Below are positions 45,320 through 58,650 of a stretch of DNA of 64,000 nt, in pieces; positions within the stretch are counted from its first letter, which is position 1; every line of letters begins with the position of its first letter. Both the position numbers and the translations under genes were made by a program. The notes under the pieces were generated by a model that saw only the letters and a program-made list of their open reading frames with translations, was not told the origin of the DNA and searched no databases. Origin of the DNA: Plasmopara viticola (taxonomy: Eukaryota; Oomycota; Peronosporomycetes; Peronosporales; Peronosporaceae). The stretch lies in the NCBI GenBank assembly GCA_001695595.3, contig MBPM02000010.1, forward strand, positions 496,001 through 560,000, written 5' to 3'.

Positions 45320-45499
45320 CTTGGCAACGCGACAACGTAATACAATACAACAAAAGGGTGTGAGAGCAGCTCCCTTTTTTACTGGCTTACGAGTGGCTTG
45401 ATAGAGGACCTTGTAGATATATTCACTTTAGATCTTGTAGCCACTTCTCCGTGCTCTAATTTTAAGAGGTATTGAGCCCAAGCATTATGTCTCAAATAC

Positions 45500-48400
45500 C
45501 CACAAGTTCTCCGGCGTCTTCATCGATATTTTTGTGGTGACTACTACACGACTTTAAGTCGATATATGCGAGGTGTATTTCTGACAAAGTCATTGTGGCA
45601 TGTTGTCAGTGAGAAGAAGTTTTCGACGTTTGGGACATCGCATTCATCGATGCTAATTCGCATGAGTGTGGATTATCACCTCGTCGTCGGAAGCGACAGC
45701 ATGGTGACGCATAAAGATATTTTAGAGTGGGTCGGCCGGCCGGATCAACCTTGAGCGCCAGTAGTTCACATTAAGGTGGTCGAGGTGCAAATGTCATGCT
45801 TCACTGCCGCGAATTTCTTAACACCGCCGCAAAGCTTAGCAGCATTGGCGCTGATATGGAGGACGAGGACGTCGCAATTGCCTGATGTTGAAATTTCCAA
45901 AAAAGATTTGGGAACGTAGTTTTAAACTTTGAGATGAGCAGCGCAGAGCTTCGAAGTAGATTCGCATAGTAGTGAACACACTACGCGTCAAGGGAAGAAC
46001 AGAAGAGCAAATCGACCGCGGTGAAAATTTATGATCCGGCTGTAGCTTCTAGCAACGAGCGTGAACTTTACCAGCCGATGCACTGGGGACGGTGGGTCAT
46101 CGTTAGACTAAGCAGATAAACAAAAGTCGAGGAGCCCTACGCGTTGGCAATGCTCGTGGATGCGGGGCAAGCAATACCAGCAGGGACGGTGTGTTAATAA
46201 AGGCAACAGTTTTGATCGAGTATGTCGCTGGAGTGTAGAACTTTAACGAAGAAACATGTGAGGCATCGATAGTGATTTAAAACCAAATCTGCCACAACAA
46301 AGCCGAACTTATAAGCTTGGGTGAGCGCAATAATGGCGAAGTTTTGGTGACTGATAGTGGGCTACTCAATGACGCAAGCAACGATGGTCAAAAACCTTTT
46401 TTCAAGCCGCTATGACAAGCGCGACCACGACACGTTTGAGCTGCTACCTTGGCATTTGTGGCTCACTGGAGAGTGACTTGCTGGTTAATGGGTATTAGAC
46501 GACACTTTTTTTCTGATGGAGTCGAGGTCAGCGGGCGCATGGAAGTCTTCTACTTACGCAGAAAATCGAATAGCAAAAAGTGCATCCGGAAGAATCTCAA
46601 GATGATTCAGACCCAGGTCGGCAAGAAAGTCAAGTTTGTGCGTCACGACGGAGCCCGCAAGTATGTAACCAACTCGTTTAAGAAAAAAGACACGAAGAGA
46701 AAGGTACTTATTGTGCCATACGCACACTAGACCAATGGCACGGCAGAGCAAACCATTTGAAAGATCGTTTTGATTGACCGCCACTGCTGCATCATGCCAA
46801 GTTGAACAAGCGTTTCTCGACTGAAGTAGCTACGCCGGTGGATCGGTCACCGTCTTTACGCCATGCGCAAAATTTTATTTTGAGATTGTTTACAAGCTCA
46901 AGCCACCTTAGAGTTTTTGGTTGTCAGTCATACTAGAGGATATCGACTTAAGTGGGACCCAGAACTCATACTGGCATATTTTTGGGGCGACGAAGATTTT
47001 TTCGAGGCGACTCGTGTTTATGACTTCAGAAAGAGGCAAGTGTTTATTGTTTGCGATGTCAACTTCGGCAAGGCTACTCTTGGATTTCTTCCAGGTACTC
47101 ACCGTTGAAGTCACGGAATGCGTGGACCTCGACTCACTCGGTCTCGAAGATGAAAGCCAGCGGAACATGAAATACAGATAGGCGGATAAGCGAAAGAGCC
47201 GTACCAATCAACTGCTCAGCGACCGCGCACTATACGTAACCGGCCTGAAATAGTGCGCCGGACGACTCCTCGCCGCACCGATAAAAAAGAAGAAAGTATT
47301 CATGGGATTTATATGATCATAGAATCGAATGTCGCCTGGTTTTAGCGCGCGGGTGTGAGTTCTGATGAAACAGCAGCGAATTTATTGGAGCCATCAACGC
47401 TTGGAGAAGCAGTGAGCGACCCAGATCTAGCACATTGGCGCAATACCATTCATGCAGAGCTCGAGTCAATGCGACTTTGTAATTAATTTTGTGCATTTAA
47501 GCTGTCTAATGGACAAGGTACTATTAGTACGAATGGATCGCAAAGCAAATGCGTCAATCGAGAAATGTAAGGCACGTCTCGTGGCCAAATGCTTTCACTA
47601 GAAGTAAGGGATCAACGAAACGAAGACATTTTCTCCTGTCCCTAAAAATGTGGCGTTACGCATGGTCGTTGAGATTACAAAGCATTATGGATGGAATCTT
47701 GACCAGTGACAGCGTTTCTATATGAGGTAATGTAGGGACAAGTGTTCTGCGTGATATGCAGTTGATGGCGGTTTTAATCAGCCAGAATTAGTGACGGCAC
47801 CAAATTGCCTTAGACGTTTAGTGAGTGTCTGCGATCTATCGAAATTCAAGCTTGTCTTCAATCAAGATTATTTAATATCAAAGAGTATTAATACTGATAC
47901 CTGTGGATGATGTGTTGGTAACAGGATGATCGGTCAAGTTTATCGCAGGCACTAAAAATGACCTTAAATCTCACTTCGAGATGACCAACTGTGGTAAGTG
48001 CAAGTTTATATAAAAAAAAATTCTTGGAGTTGAGCTATGCAGATGGACATGTCAACTTATTACAAGCAACACCGTTGCAAAGATCAATGACCAATTTCGT
48101 GAAGCTGTTGGTGCTTTGACGCAATAACCCACTTCTACGCGCCCTGAAGTTGCATGTACCATAGGCTGTGTACCGCAATTAATAAAACACAACCAAAAAA
48201 TACACTGGGTTGTGGTCAAGCATAAGTTACGCTACCGACAAGGGACGAAGAACTATTCTGCCGCAAGGCTACTAAGATGGTTGACTTTCGTGAACATTTT
48301 AATGCAAATTGGGCTGGTGATATCGCCGACCGAAAATCAATTTCAGACTAGACGTTTATGCTATGGTGTGCGCCGGTGGGCTAGGGCAGCAAGAAATAGC

Positions 48401-48744
48401 CAAGTGTTTCTGTGTATAAGAGTTATGAAGAATATATCATACTTACCAAAGGAGCAAGTGGGTGCACAGTACTCTGCGTGAAGTGTCAATGAAGAAGGGT
48501 CCGAGCTCATAAATATTGAAGGCAATTAATCGTGCATTAAAGACCATGAAGTATGACCGCGCCAAATCTATTAATTTCAAGTATCATCGCATCTTTGTTA
48601 AGTTTAAGCGCGGCGAAGTTAAAGTTGTGTACTGCGAAGCGACGGTAATGTTAGTGAACATAATAACGAAGAAACTGCACAAATTACGTCACAAAAAAGT
48701 GGACACAGCGCTTGGTATCCATGCGTGCTCGAGTTGAAGGGGGA
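45500..48744 (+). mobile_element. Ty1/copia retrotransposon relic
   Basis: The domain order is that of Ty1/copia. Integrase remnants lie at 46449-46860 (FYLRRKSNSKK, then VGKKVKFVRHDGARKYV, then PYAHQTNGTAEQT, matching the usual PYTPQQNGxAE). A post-integrase segment lies at about 46930-47090 (VYDFRKRQVFIVCDVNF). RT starts near 47381 (EPSTLGEAVSDPDLAHW), with KARLVAKCF near 47571 and a degraded DVVTAFLYGE and YVDD region near 47700-47950. RNase H lies at 48230-48737 (LRYRQGTKN, then WAGDIADRKSIS, then NIITKKLHKL). Gag and protease before 46.4 kb are not readable. All parts are broken. Confidence 0.85.
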
Positions 48745-49490
48745 CGTTGATAATTACCGGAATACTATAAGATACACCGAGTTTTTAGGGTCGTCCAAAG
48801 CAATCTATGCACGATGCATGATGCAAAGATGGTGAGAACAAAAAGCGATGGCGTCGTGGACTTGAGCATGGGAATACACATGAATAGAGAAGCTCGGGAT
48901 GTTCGCGCGTAAATAGTAAATCATTCTAATTGGCTTAAATAAGCAATCAGCTATAAGGTAGCAGATAATTGGCTTTGACAACCGTAAATATATCTACGTT
49001 TGTATCTTCCAGCTCCCGAGTACGTGCCGTTCCTTCGCTATCCGTTTGGCGCCCACGATTTGTCCGGTTCTCTCTTCGTTTTGCCATTTCTCTGTGCCCT
49101 TACTCCAGCAAAAAATTGACAAAGTCTTTGCACTTCGCCCGCTCTTCCATTTTATATGTGCTTCGCGCAGCTCAATTTTTGTTCTTATGACAGGGAAATC
49201 ACAGTTTCAGGCACGTCCAATCACACTCGGCGAATAGCGAGCAGAAGAGCTCACTGTACTACTTACGCAAAGCTTGCTTTTATCATGTTCGAAGTGTGAT
49301 GGCAAAGTCTGGTAGCTAAGATGGTGGTCACCGCCCAGCGTCGCTTATTTAGTATTGAAAAAAGGCAACTCTACTCGGAGCATTAAAATTGCAATTTGTC
49401 GATAGTTCTGTAGTCTGTTAAATACATATATTATTGATTTTCATAAGCAAATAAAGAACGGTTGCGAAGAAAAATGGTTGTCAACACGGT
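48745..49490 (+). repeat. Probable 3' LTR of the copia relic (ends uncertain)
   Basis: Right after the RNase H end lies a purine tract (gaagggggac) followed by ttgataattaccgg, a normal layout for a polypurine tract and LTR start. The right end is not defined. No intact 5' LTR is seen; a related fragment may lie near 39.4-39.56 kb. Two overlapping plus frames at 48969-49237 are probably spurious. Confidence 0.45.
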
Positions 49491-51289
49491 GTGGAAAACT
49501 CTGACCCACAGAATTCTTTAACGCTTATTCTTAGCAGATGACCATGTCTTGTGCAAATTCTTGACGAAAATGTCAAATGAACTTGTTCTGGATCGAAAGA
49601 TCCAGAGCACATGTTGTATACAAATTACTGCAGGTGTCAATACTCTTGTCAGGCTACCCAATGGCATCCTGTCAGTAGGAAAACGACCACCTTTATACCT
49701 TGCAAATGTCGTCGCTCTTGAACAATTAGAAGCGGATATTCATGTGCTTGCATCATCCACGGTGCTTATATATTTGAAACGTTCAGACTCTTCTTCTAAT
49801 TTTCCTCTTGCCAGCTTGATCGAATCCGAGCTAATATTAAAAACTAGTTGCCTAATAAAAGCACTTCTTCAGTTGTCGATACTATGGCTACGTTTGACAT
49901 AGATAGACGTGTGTAGACAAATCGCTTGCATCAAGAACCTTCATATATTTTTGTGTGTGCTCTATAGCAATGCTTAAAAAATGCTGCCATCCATCTTTCT
50001 ACATCTTCTGGCTAAGACGTTTGAAGCTTGACTGACATAGTAAATACAAATCAAAACAAACCTGAAGTAGCACGCATATTGCTAATGACACAGCGAGTTG
50101 AAATATTATAGTTGTACAAACATCACATTTGAACTCGTATTTGTGATAAATTTGAATGCTACGGCTAATTAGTGAAAGTGACGCGACATGATTGCGCAAA
50201 AGTACACCCTTAGAAAGCCACAACGCATTTCGCTTAGAAGTTGCATCTTTTGCCAGCCTTTTTGCTGGCTCCAAGCGGAGCAGGCGTAAATCATCTGCTC
50301 TTTTTGCCGTAGCCAAAGCAGCAGATATTGCTCGTATCGGCAGCACTTTAGTTAATTTCTTTGACTGAATCCGAGTCAGCGGGCCAAAGAAAAACTCTTC
50401 TCGGGGTCCTATAGAGTGATAGAGTGCTTATACTCGGCATTCATTAGGACTGAGCTCGCAGTACTCACCTCGAAGGTCCACTTACGTTGCCTCTTCCGTC
50501 GTTGCTGACTGCATCTTAGAACTTTAAGCCTACTTTCAAATCGTCCAGTCACTTTGACTTTTTTTAAGAGGTCCAACAATAAGACCGTCGGCTCTTGTAG
50601 CTCTCTCGAGTCCAAGGCCTAACAGCGGATGAATCTATCAAAGTCGAAAAACGTTTTATCTAGATCTATCGAAGTCCTAGATAAACCGATTTCCCAGACT
50701 AATCGGTAACAATGTCATGTTGGTGTGCTAGTAAAGCACCAGCATATGGCAGCTCTTTTTGTTGGCAAGGCTGCGAACGTCATCGCCAGCTACCCGTAAG
50801 TAACGTACAATCCATGGCCTGTGAACACTCTACCTAAGTGGATTTTGGGGTGTTGCAAGCATGTTTATTGCTACAGAACATGAAGTCCATCGGTCCGAGC
50901 ACTATTTCTTTCTTAGAACAAAAATTGAAGCCGATTCGCACAAACTTACTTGAACAATTTCTCGCGGTCTCTTGAACCTTAGCTCACTTGATTTAAAATT
51001 ATCATCAGCAACAAATGACAAGTATTACATAGGCATCTACCCACCTAGTCGGCAGCTCGAAGGTCCACCTTCTTCCCGCCAGCAAAGCTGAGACCCATAA
51101 GAGCCGGACCGCCTGATTGCCCATGACCCTTTGAGACTCTCCCCCTATTCCTTCCACCCGAAAATTATGCTCGACGTTCAATGCAGTTTTCATTTTAGAC
51201 GATACAAAGTGAAAACCGCAAGACCAACAGCTTGGCCTTTAGAGCGCGCGGGCCGTTTTGAAAGGGGTGAAGTATGAACAGAACATCTT
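49491..51289. other. No recognisable gene
   Basis: The longest frame is 117 codons (plus 49549-49902, TTG start) with no known motif. Others on both strands are shorter. I see no promoter motif near any of them. Confidence 0.35.
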
Positions 51290-52020
51290 CGTCATGGTCG
51301 TGCGCAGTACATATTCAAAACGGCTTTTTCGAAATAAAGTGAGCAGCCATCCTAGTCAAGAAAGCTTTTAACTATTAGGAACACAAGCTCTTTCTTATCC
51401 TGACGGGTGCGGGGAGGCGTGACCGCACACGGCGCATTGCTGCATAGCGAAAAATATTGCACTAGCTGACGCTTCATCCTACTTAAAGATGCGAATGCTG
51501 CATCGTGTAAGAAATTTCATGCAAGTGCCAATCCGTGTGCTCATTTATCAAACTTCGTATCAGCCAGAGTCATTGTTTGCTTCTCCGCCCGCAACAAGGC
51601 GCAGCCTTTTGTAATTCTCACGTATCTTCGGAGCCTCCGCTGTACCGACGTCGTCGACTCAGACGACTCGGACGACCCCGGCGTCTTGTATTTTAAGATA
51701 CTCCAACGGAGCGCTTCTATAATAAAGTAATGCTTGTAGACGGGTACTGATCGCATCGGATCCTTCTGCAACTAAAAGTTGCGCCTCCTCGGTGCCAAGA
51801 AGAGATATCGACTTATTTGGCCCCTCCATATGGCCGTGAGGCAAGTAAAACATACTGCTATATCATTTCAGAGGAATACTTCAAAAGGTTGAGAAGGTAA
51901 ATTGAGTGCAAATGCTACCGAAAACAGCGAAGATGCCATAATCATTTGCTTCGAAAATGCGTGAGTTTAGAACACCGAAATTTGTTATAGACTAAAAGCT
52001 AGCATTTTTCGCCGATCGCT
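51290..52020 (+). repeat. Diverged direct repeat, related to 57960-58650
   Basis: Shared anchors in the same order include acacaagctctttcttatcc (51382-51401) against actcacaagctccttcttac (58043-58065), ttaagatactccaacggagcg (51692) against ttaaagatactcgaacggag (58362), and gcgaagatgccat against gcgaagctgtgttggccat. Similarity is patchy but colinear over about 700 bp. No intact frame is shared, so this is an old dispersed repeat of unknown type. Confidence 0.55.
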
Positions 52021-55000
52021 TTTTTCTGACATAATAAGTTAAGATTAGTATTTAGATCAAAACCTGATAAAATACGTATACTTTTAAAGTGTTTGTCAAT
52101 TCATCATCAACTCGGCCCTTTGTGGGATAAGTATCCTACAATAATTTTACTACTTTGATTCCACTGATACGAGCAAGATACGGCAAAAGTGAAGACATTA
52201 ATTTAGCTCCAAAAAAGTCGAATTACCACGATATTATTAAATCGGTGGAGATAGGCATTAAAATCAGCTATCTAGACACTCTCTTGAAAGGATGACCATT
52301 TTTTAGTGAAAATTCGCGCAAACAAGGACGATGGCATTTCGCCTGATTTAACTAAGTGGCCTACTGTAAGATTGTTAATCGGCACCTTCATTTTCCCATT
52401 AATTCTCCCACTTTGAAATCAAGCATGAGTGCTGCATAGTACACTGGAGAAGTCTTGTATCTTTGCGTTGAGGAACGCGAGATCAAAATATATAACTTTG
52501 TCCTATACTTATATTTAAATAAGTTGCAGACTGCTTATTGTTTGATGGTCTTAGTCTCATTACTAAGGCTCATTGTCACACGTATATTTTTGATGGTGCT
52601 GATCTTATATATAAATAAGACAATCTTTGTGAGGTGCATGTCCTGAAATAATTATTTTGCATAGCAATGCATAAGCAGTGGTCATCAGGCCAATAATTTT
52701 TTTTCGTGTTGAGTCTTTAGTAATGAGCACTACCTTCTTATTGATTCTTGTCTTGTGGCATACTGCAGAAGCTCCGCCTAGTGTACATCCACTGAGTTCG
52801 TGCAACCATGCTATCCTTCATTTTATCAAGCCATTACACTTCTTGCGTCCATACACTTTTTTTTCTGCAGTACTATCCTTTAGCAGACATCACATATATA
52901 ACCTGTGCCATTTCTAAAAAGCGCAAACTACAAATCGTTTCAATCGAAAAGTTGATTTTACAAGGTCGACCCACCTTCTTCGGTGATCGAACCTTAATAT
53001 TTTCAAAAACGAGCCAAATTTACAGTCATGCGACACATCAGCGTAAGTAAGCTTCGTCGCTTGATAAAGATTTGGTCACTCATAAAAGCTCACCTGCGCC
53101 GCGCGCGTTGGTCCTTCTTTTATCAAAACAAGCAGGACTCGAGCTTTATGGTAGAGAACGATCCACCAATGTTGCCATCAAAGGATGTAGGAGTTAAAAA
53201 AAATCTTCCAAAAGTAGTCTATCATAAGTAATACTTATTCGAGCTGTCTGAAAGGACCATTGACTATAACCAATTCCCTGCCACTCTTATATGAGATGCA
53301 TATCGGCAAATCCATTCGTCATATACCGTGCGTCTTATGCACCCGCTGCGCACCCCACACACCCTGTTCCAGCTCTCCGGCTTCAAACTTGTGCCTAATA
53401 AGCCGAAGCTGATGATCTAAAATCTCGATTCTTCACAAGCACGAGGTGTAGTCAAAACAAACTAAATTTGCCTGATTTTGTTTAGACCGCAAGATCGATT
53501 TGTTGCGACTACCAGAGTGGCTTTGTCAAGTACTGTGAGTGTTTATGACCACAAGGTATCCGGCCTCCGCGACGTTCAGCGTGCGGTTCGCACACTTCTT
53601 TGAGATAAGTGGCTAAAGCGATCGGGAATTGGTGCCGTCAAAAAGAAGCGGTGGTCTGCGCGACTAATGAGTCATCTAAGGATGGCAAAATGTTATTATG
53701 TAATCCCACTTTCCAACAATCTAAGTGATCTCGTTGTATTATCAGTACAGGTTGGATTGCATAAAGGCTTTCTGGCTTGTACAAGCAGACTGTTCTTCTG
53801 CAGGCTCTTGCAACACCATGTTCCTGTCCTGTAGTGGCTATTAGAGATCTCGATATAAGCTCTTAATGTGCCCCCCCCCGCGGCTCCAACATCAAACTAA
53901 GTGTTGTCTAGAATACTGGTCATCATAATCAATAGCGTCCACAACGTCAATTCGGTCTTGACGAAGTGGGCCTCGACTCTTGAAAGCAGTCGGTGAGGCC
54001 ATTCCCCCCGACCTGCCTGCCAAGGACAAGGCGCTAGTGCTCTCGCGTTCACCAGACGCGGGACATTCTACACCTTCAATTATAAGACGTAAGACACTTC
54101 GCATGCTCACATTAAAGAACATATAACGTACAAAGAACACTTTTAGCTTTAAATGTTCCAATAAAGCGTGGTTGCAGCTAAGTCGTAGAGACATTTGTCG
54201 GTAAAATTATTTTCTAATGATGAGAAGAGCCAAATATAATTTCTTGTTTCCCGTTGGGTGAAAGCACAGGCATCAAGTCGCTTTAGCACAGAGTCTTCGA
54301 CTTGATCCTCTACCAAGCCCAATGTTATAGTTTGGGCCATGGTATGAGGGTCAGCCAAAACATCTACGTACAAACGGTATGAAAGCTGGTGAGGCATGAA
54401 CAACATGCTTGATGCAAACTCCCGTGTCGTGTAGCCTAAGATATAAAGGGCATTATGCAGTGCAAATCTAATATTATCTATTACTACGCAGATAATTCAT
54501 CCAGTCCGACGCCTCAGCAACTTTTATTCAACTATTTATAGCTACAACCCTCAAAACTGTTCAACAGAAAGGTAGCGCCTCACTTTGATGCTACCTCTTT
54601 CTTTGCATTTATCACCCCATTCATGAGCGTATTCTCAACACAATGCTGCCGTTTGTGCCAGAGTCGGCGGTAACACGGGGCCACTAACTCTGCAAGGCCG
54701 TAAATGTGCTGTCGACTCTGCTCCGCCGAGACGCCGCCATGTGTCTGCAAATTGTTCGTTTTGAAGTATTCCAACAAATGCAAACAAACTTACACTCTTC
54801 CAAAGAAGCTCCATGCAGAAATTAGTCCGAATCAATTGTTTATACCATCATAATAGATGGATAGAAAAAGTGGTGCTTTGACCCGTCAATTGTTTTTGGT
54901 TAAGCTGCCCGGCGAGACTTCTCAATTGGTCAACAAAGTCTGCAGTGCCTGACAATTTTTCTAACAGACCAAAACCAAATACAAGTTCGCCTGCAGCGGC

Positions 55001-55749
55001 ATGGTACACGCAAGCTTGCTAACGATGCGACCTCATTCGGTTGATAATTAATGTTCGCACATTTGTCCAGACCTACTTATATAATTTGGGGCACTAAGCT
55101 AAACGTTTTCTCTTGGCCTAGGACATCCGCCAAGAGTAATATCAAGAGGATCTACCTAGAAGTGTGTATCAGCATGAAAGACCACTACACGTAGCGTTAA
55201 GTGCAGTGATACACCAGCCCAGCTTTTATTAAGAAAAGATGTAGACTCGTGCTCAACTGCGCCGGAAACTTTTCGTTTAAGTCTAGATCTTCGCCGCTTT
55301 TTACATCTTTGTAAGAGGTACGCATTTGTCATCTGCTACTGACACGACATAAATTAATACGGTACAGATGAGGTCACAGCTGTGATATGAGCTGGCTAAC
55401 AGTTTGGGTCACGCGATCGTGCATCGGCAAAAACCTTCTCCGCTCTGCCATCTCATGCTTTACCTCAAATTTATACCCCACACTAAGCTGTTTTTTAGAG
55501 GCAACGCGACTGCATCGTGATGTTGTGTGTACAACGAATGGCTTATCATATAGCAGATATACCCTAATTTTGACGAGAGTATCTTTATCGTAGGTAGGCT
55601 TTGTTATAAGCAGGCACTACTTTTGGTCGCCTTTAAAACTAGCAATTTCTGAACGCGATCGCCTAATCCATCCATTGGCTTCTCCTTGCAACACTGCGAT
55701 GCCGGACGCAAGCCGAACGTAGATCCTATGGTCACTGGATAAATGTCTT
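52021..55749. other. No recognisable gene; weak ORFs only
   Basis: On the minus strand, frames at 53892-54194 and 54149-54406 overlap and read like adjoining parts of one broken protein (DVLADPHTMAQTITLG, then CAFTQRETRNYIW). A retrotransposon gag is possible but unproven. A run of nine C occurs near 53870. Minus frames near 54580-54835 also overlap. Nothing else is recognisable. Confidence 0.35.
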
Positions 55750-55829
55750 GAGACTGTTTTCGCAAGTCGTTTGGTTGAGCTTGTACTGTCATGAGACTGT
55801 TTTCGCAAGTCGTTTGGTTGAGCTCGTAC
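55750..55829. repeat. Two-copy tandem repeat, period 43 bp
   Basis: A 37-bp unit (gagactgttttcgcaagtcg and the following ttggttgagct) occurs at 55750-55786 and 55793-55829 with one difference (t/c). Such a fresh duplication is unusual in this otherwise diverged region. Confidence 0.85.
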
Positions 55830-57959
55830 GCCGGCTCCTTTTAGATCCTGCCAGTACAGGCGGAGCGTTGTATAATCACATTAGGTCATGATAATATTTT
55901 CTTAATTTGATTTATCATCTTTTGGTGCTAGTTCTCCTAGACTCACTTCATATGTCTTTTTTGGATACCAAAGAGTTGCGTTATTATTTCTGCGTAATTT
56001 GCTTCGTACTTGCGTTAAGGACAAGCCTTTTTCTGTACAATTTCCTAAAAAACGCCCAATTTACGGCTCATTACTCAAATATGTAAAAAATACCCATAAT
56101 GGACAATTTGCGGTGAAAGTAGACGTATCTGCATCGGCATAAAGCTTATTATTGAACATACACTCCAGCACTGCTAGCAAAAGGAAGTTATAATTTCAAC
56201 GTCCGTAGATGAAAGTATTATCAAAAAAGTTTTGTTTGCGGCAATCGCGGCATCAGACGATCAAATGTCGCATGTGGACTTCGGCTACGACCTACTTCTC
56301 ATAGAGCAGACCGCGCATCGTGTAGATCGCATGCATTGGTTTGGAATGCATTCGAATAAGCAGTCTCTTTTTTTCGTCTAAATCTAGCGTACATTTAATT
56401 GTTCATTCGGCCCCATTTATTCTAAAATTCGGCATCTGTGCCTCGATGGTAGCCGCATTCAGCTACTTTTAAGCGCGTACGGTGCATCACTTACCATTTG
56501 GCATTCTCACACAAAAAATCTACATGGAACCTACGAAGTTACCTTGAAAAGCATCCTCGCCTCGTGCCTGATACAGAGATACGTCAAGAAGTCACACAAT
56601 TGATTTGGTAAAAGGCCATTGGTGCGTCAAGCAGTGTTCTGTCCCCAGAAGCGAGTAAACTCCATGACGTACATCTCTTTCAGACAGTGTTGGCTAATAC
56701 GAGTCTCGCAAGACCATATCTCGGCACTCCTTTATCAAAAGATAAAACAGACCCGCAGATGTCACAACAAAGCAGTAAAAATTTTCGTAGGTCATATGAC
56801 CGCCATTTCGGCTATGCTTCGATCATACCATCGACTTTGCGAATTTTTTAGCTCTGCCGATTCAATCGCTTCTAGCTTTAAAGAAAGTATGCGGACTTAT
56901 CTTGCCTTTAACCGATATTCGCTTTCCAAAAGTAAAAGCCGAACTTTATCAACATTTACCAGATGCCTGACTCAGACTCTTCTCGTCTAGGGCCACTGAT
57001 CGATGAGCACGATGCAATGCTAGCTTTTTTGAGGAACATGGTAGGTTTTAAAAGAAACTTTTTGTCATAATGCTGTCAGTGCGATCGAGTATTTACGCAC
57101 CAATTCGTAAATTGACGTCCAGCAGAGATTTGGACTCATCTGGAGATCCTGCTCAGCAAAGTATACCGCGCGCCAAACGAGCGCGCACATATTTGCTCGA
57201 TCTCTCTCGTACAGCGATCGATGCCCACAAAAATTGTTTCCAAGGGAGCTACGTGCTACTTCACGTGGATCACGACCTTAATGCTTTGGCCTTCAGCTAA
57301 TAATATACGTTGCGAACGCTATTTACGACGAGATGATAACGTTTATTTCACAAACGGTTATAGAGTTTTGTCTATGTTGCCTTGGCTTGAAACTAGTAAT
57401 GTCACCGACTACGTGCAACAATTGCTGTGTCTAACATGCACCGATCACAAATTAACGTGCTTTGTCACGCGCGGCGTCTACACTACTTTGACTGCTATCC
57501 ACCCATTTCACTCATGACAGATCTGTCTTACGACTATGGCCTAGTAATAAATGCCACTCTACGCTACAGAACTGATTTTTAGCCAGCCATGCCGTCATCG
57601 GCATGCAGCAAACGCTGACTTTCTATGAGCAACGACCAGGGCTTTACATTCTACTCCAAGCTTTGGACTTCTGTTCCGATACCATCCACGTCCATTCTTG
57701 ACATTCCAAAATCAACTGAATTGGATTATTTTTTCGCGGCGAGTGAATTCGACCCTTATGACCTTTGCTCTCTTGGCACAGGGTCCTCATTAGCTACACA
57801 TGATATATTTACCGATAAAGCATCGCTATATCGCTGATGTACAGCTCGGAGTTCAACCTTCATCTCGTTAGAAAGCTGAGTTTTATGAGCTTTTGCTTAT
57901 TATGCCGCTTCAATTTATACCCGACAATAGATGCCGCTTTCGCAATGTGTACGTATTCG
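55830..57959. other. No recognisable gene
   Basis: Plus-strand frames at 56619-56990 (123 codons) and 57221-57517 (98 codons) are the longest and carry no motif I know. The second has a string RCERYLRRDDNVYFTNGYRV that looks protein-like. I treat them as transposon debris. Confidence 0.35.
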
Positions 57960-58650
57960 TCCTGGCCGCACTCGCGCAGAGTCTATCAAAAGAATGTGCT
58001 TTTGAGAGTGAGTCGGCATCCTAGCCCGAGGAAATCCTAGCACTTAGACAGACTCACAAGCTCCTTCTTACCCTAGCTGATTGACGAAAACGCTTGCATC
58101 AGCTGACTTTCTAGCCCATTCTGCTTAGCTGAGATATTTCATGTGAGTACCCATTCGTGCGCTAACTCACCACTCTTTTTATCCGCTAAATCCGTTCTAT
58201 GCTGCTCTGCTCGCAATAAGGTGGCTAGCATGGTTATTTCTAAACCTCTGACACGCTTTCTCCTTACTTCAAAAAATGTCACGCTCACCGTGACAGATTT
58301 TTGTTTGTGGAAAGCATCCAGTTTAAAAAATTTGATATCGACGCAGACGACTTGTTTATATTTTAAAGATACTCGAACGGAGCGTTCTTATACTTCAAGT
58401 ACGCTTCAAGAAACGCATAAATATGTCTAGTCCTGAAGTCGCACCCTCTCGTAGCCAAGCAAGACTGCCTACTTATTCGGCCCACTTTGCAAGCCTGAAA
58501 GCACGCGTCCATACGGCTTTGTAATTGCAAAAAAATTGCTTTATAGACTTACTATAGATTGACTACAAATGATACCAGACATAGCGAAGCTGTGTTGGCC
58601 ATTTGCTCAGAAAATGTAAAAAGTCACGTCTCTGGCTTTTAGTCTACACT
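57960..58650 (+). repeat. Diverged direct repeat, partner of 51290-52020
   Basis: Second copy of the repeat described at 51290-52020, in the same orientation, about 6.6 kb away. The plus frame at 58143-58430 (95 codons) is not conserved in the partner. Confidence 0.55.

Larger units (their letters stand above)
42214..45354 (+). mobile_element. Longest LINE copy (AP-endonuclease plus RT), 3.1 kb
   Basis: This copy has the same ttttcggaaaaggttggg start and a tail of taatacaatacaa. It has an apurinic-type endonuclease, a reverse transcriptase with YADD, a CFDP2/RTE-like C-terminal region (LLYNCATWALTKSELHG), no visible long LTRs and a short tandem 3' tail. These traits fit an RTE-like or related non-LTR family. 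Several frameshifts and stops make it inactive. It is GC-rich compared with its surroundings. No clear target-site duplication was found, so one end may be altered. It is the source-type element for the shorter copies, but not their direct parent, because it lacks some bases they have. Confidence 0.9.

Noticed and set aside
53868..53880. Run of nine C
   Set aside because: A single homopolymer without neighbouring motifs; no reason to assign a function.
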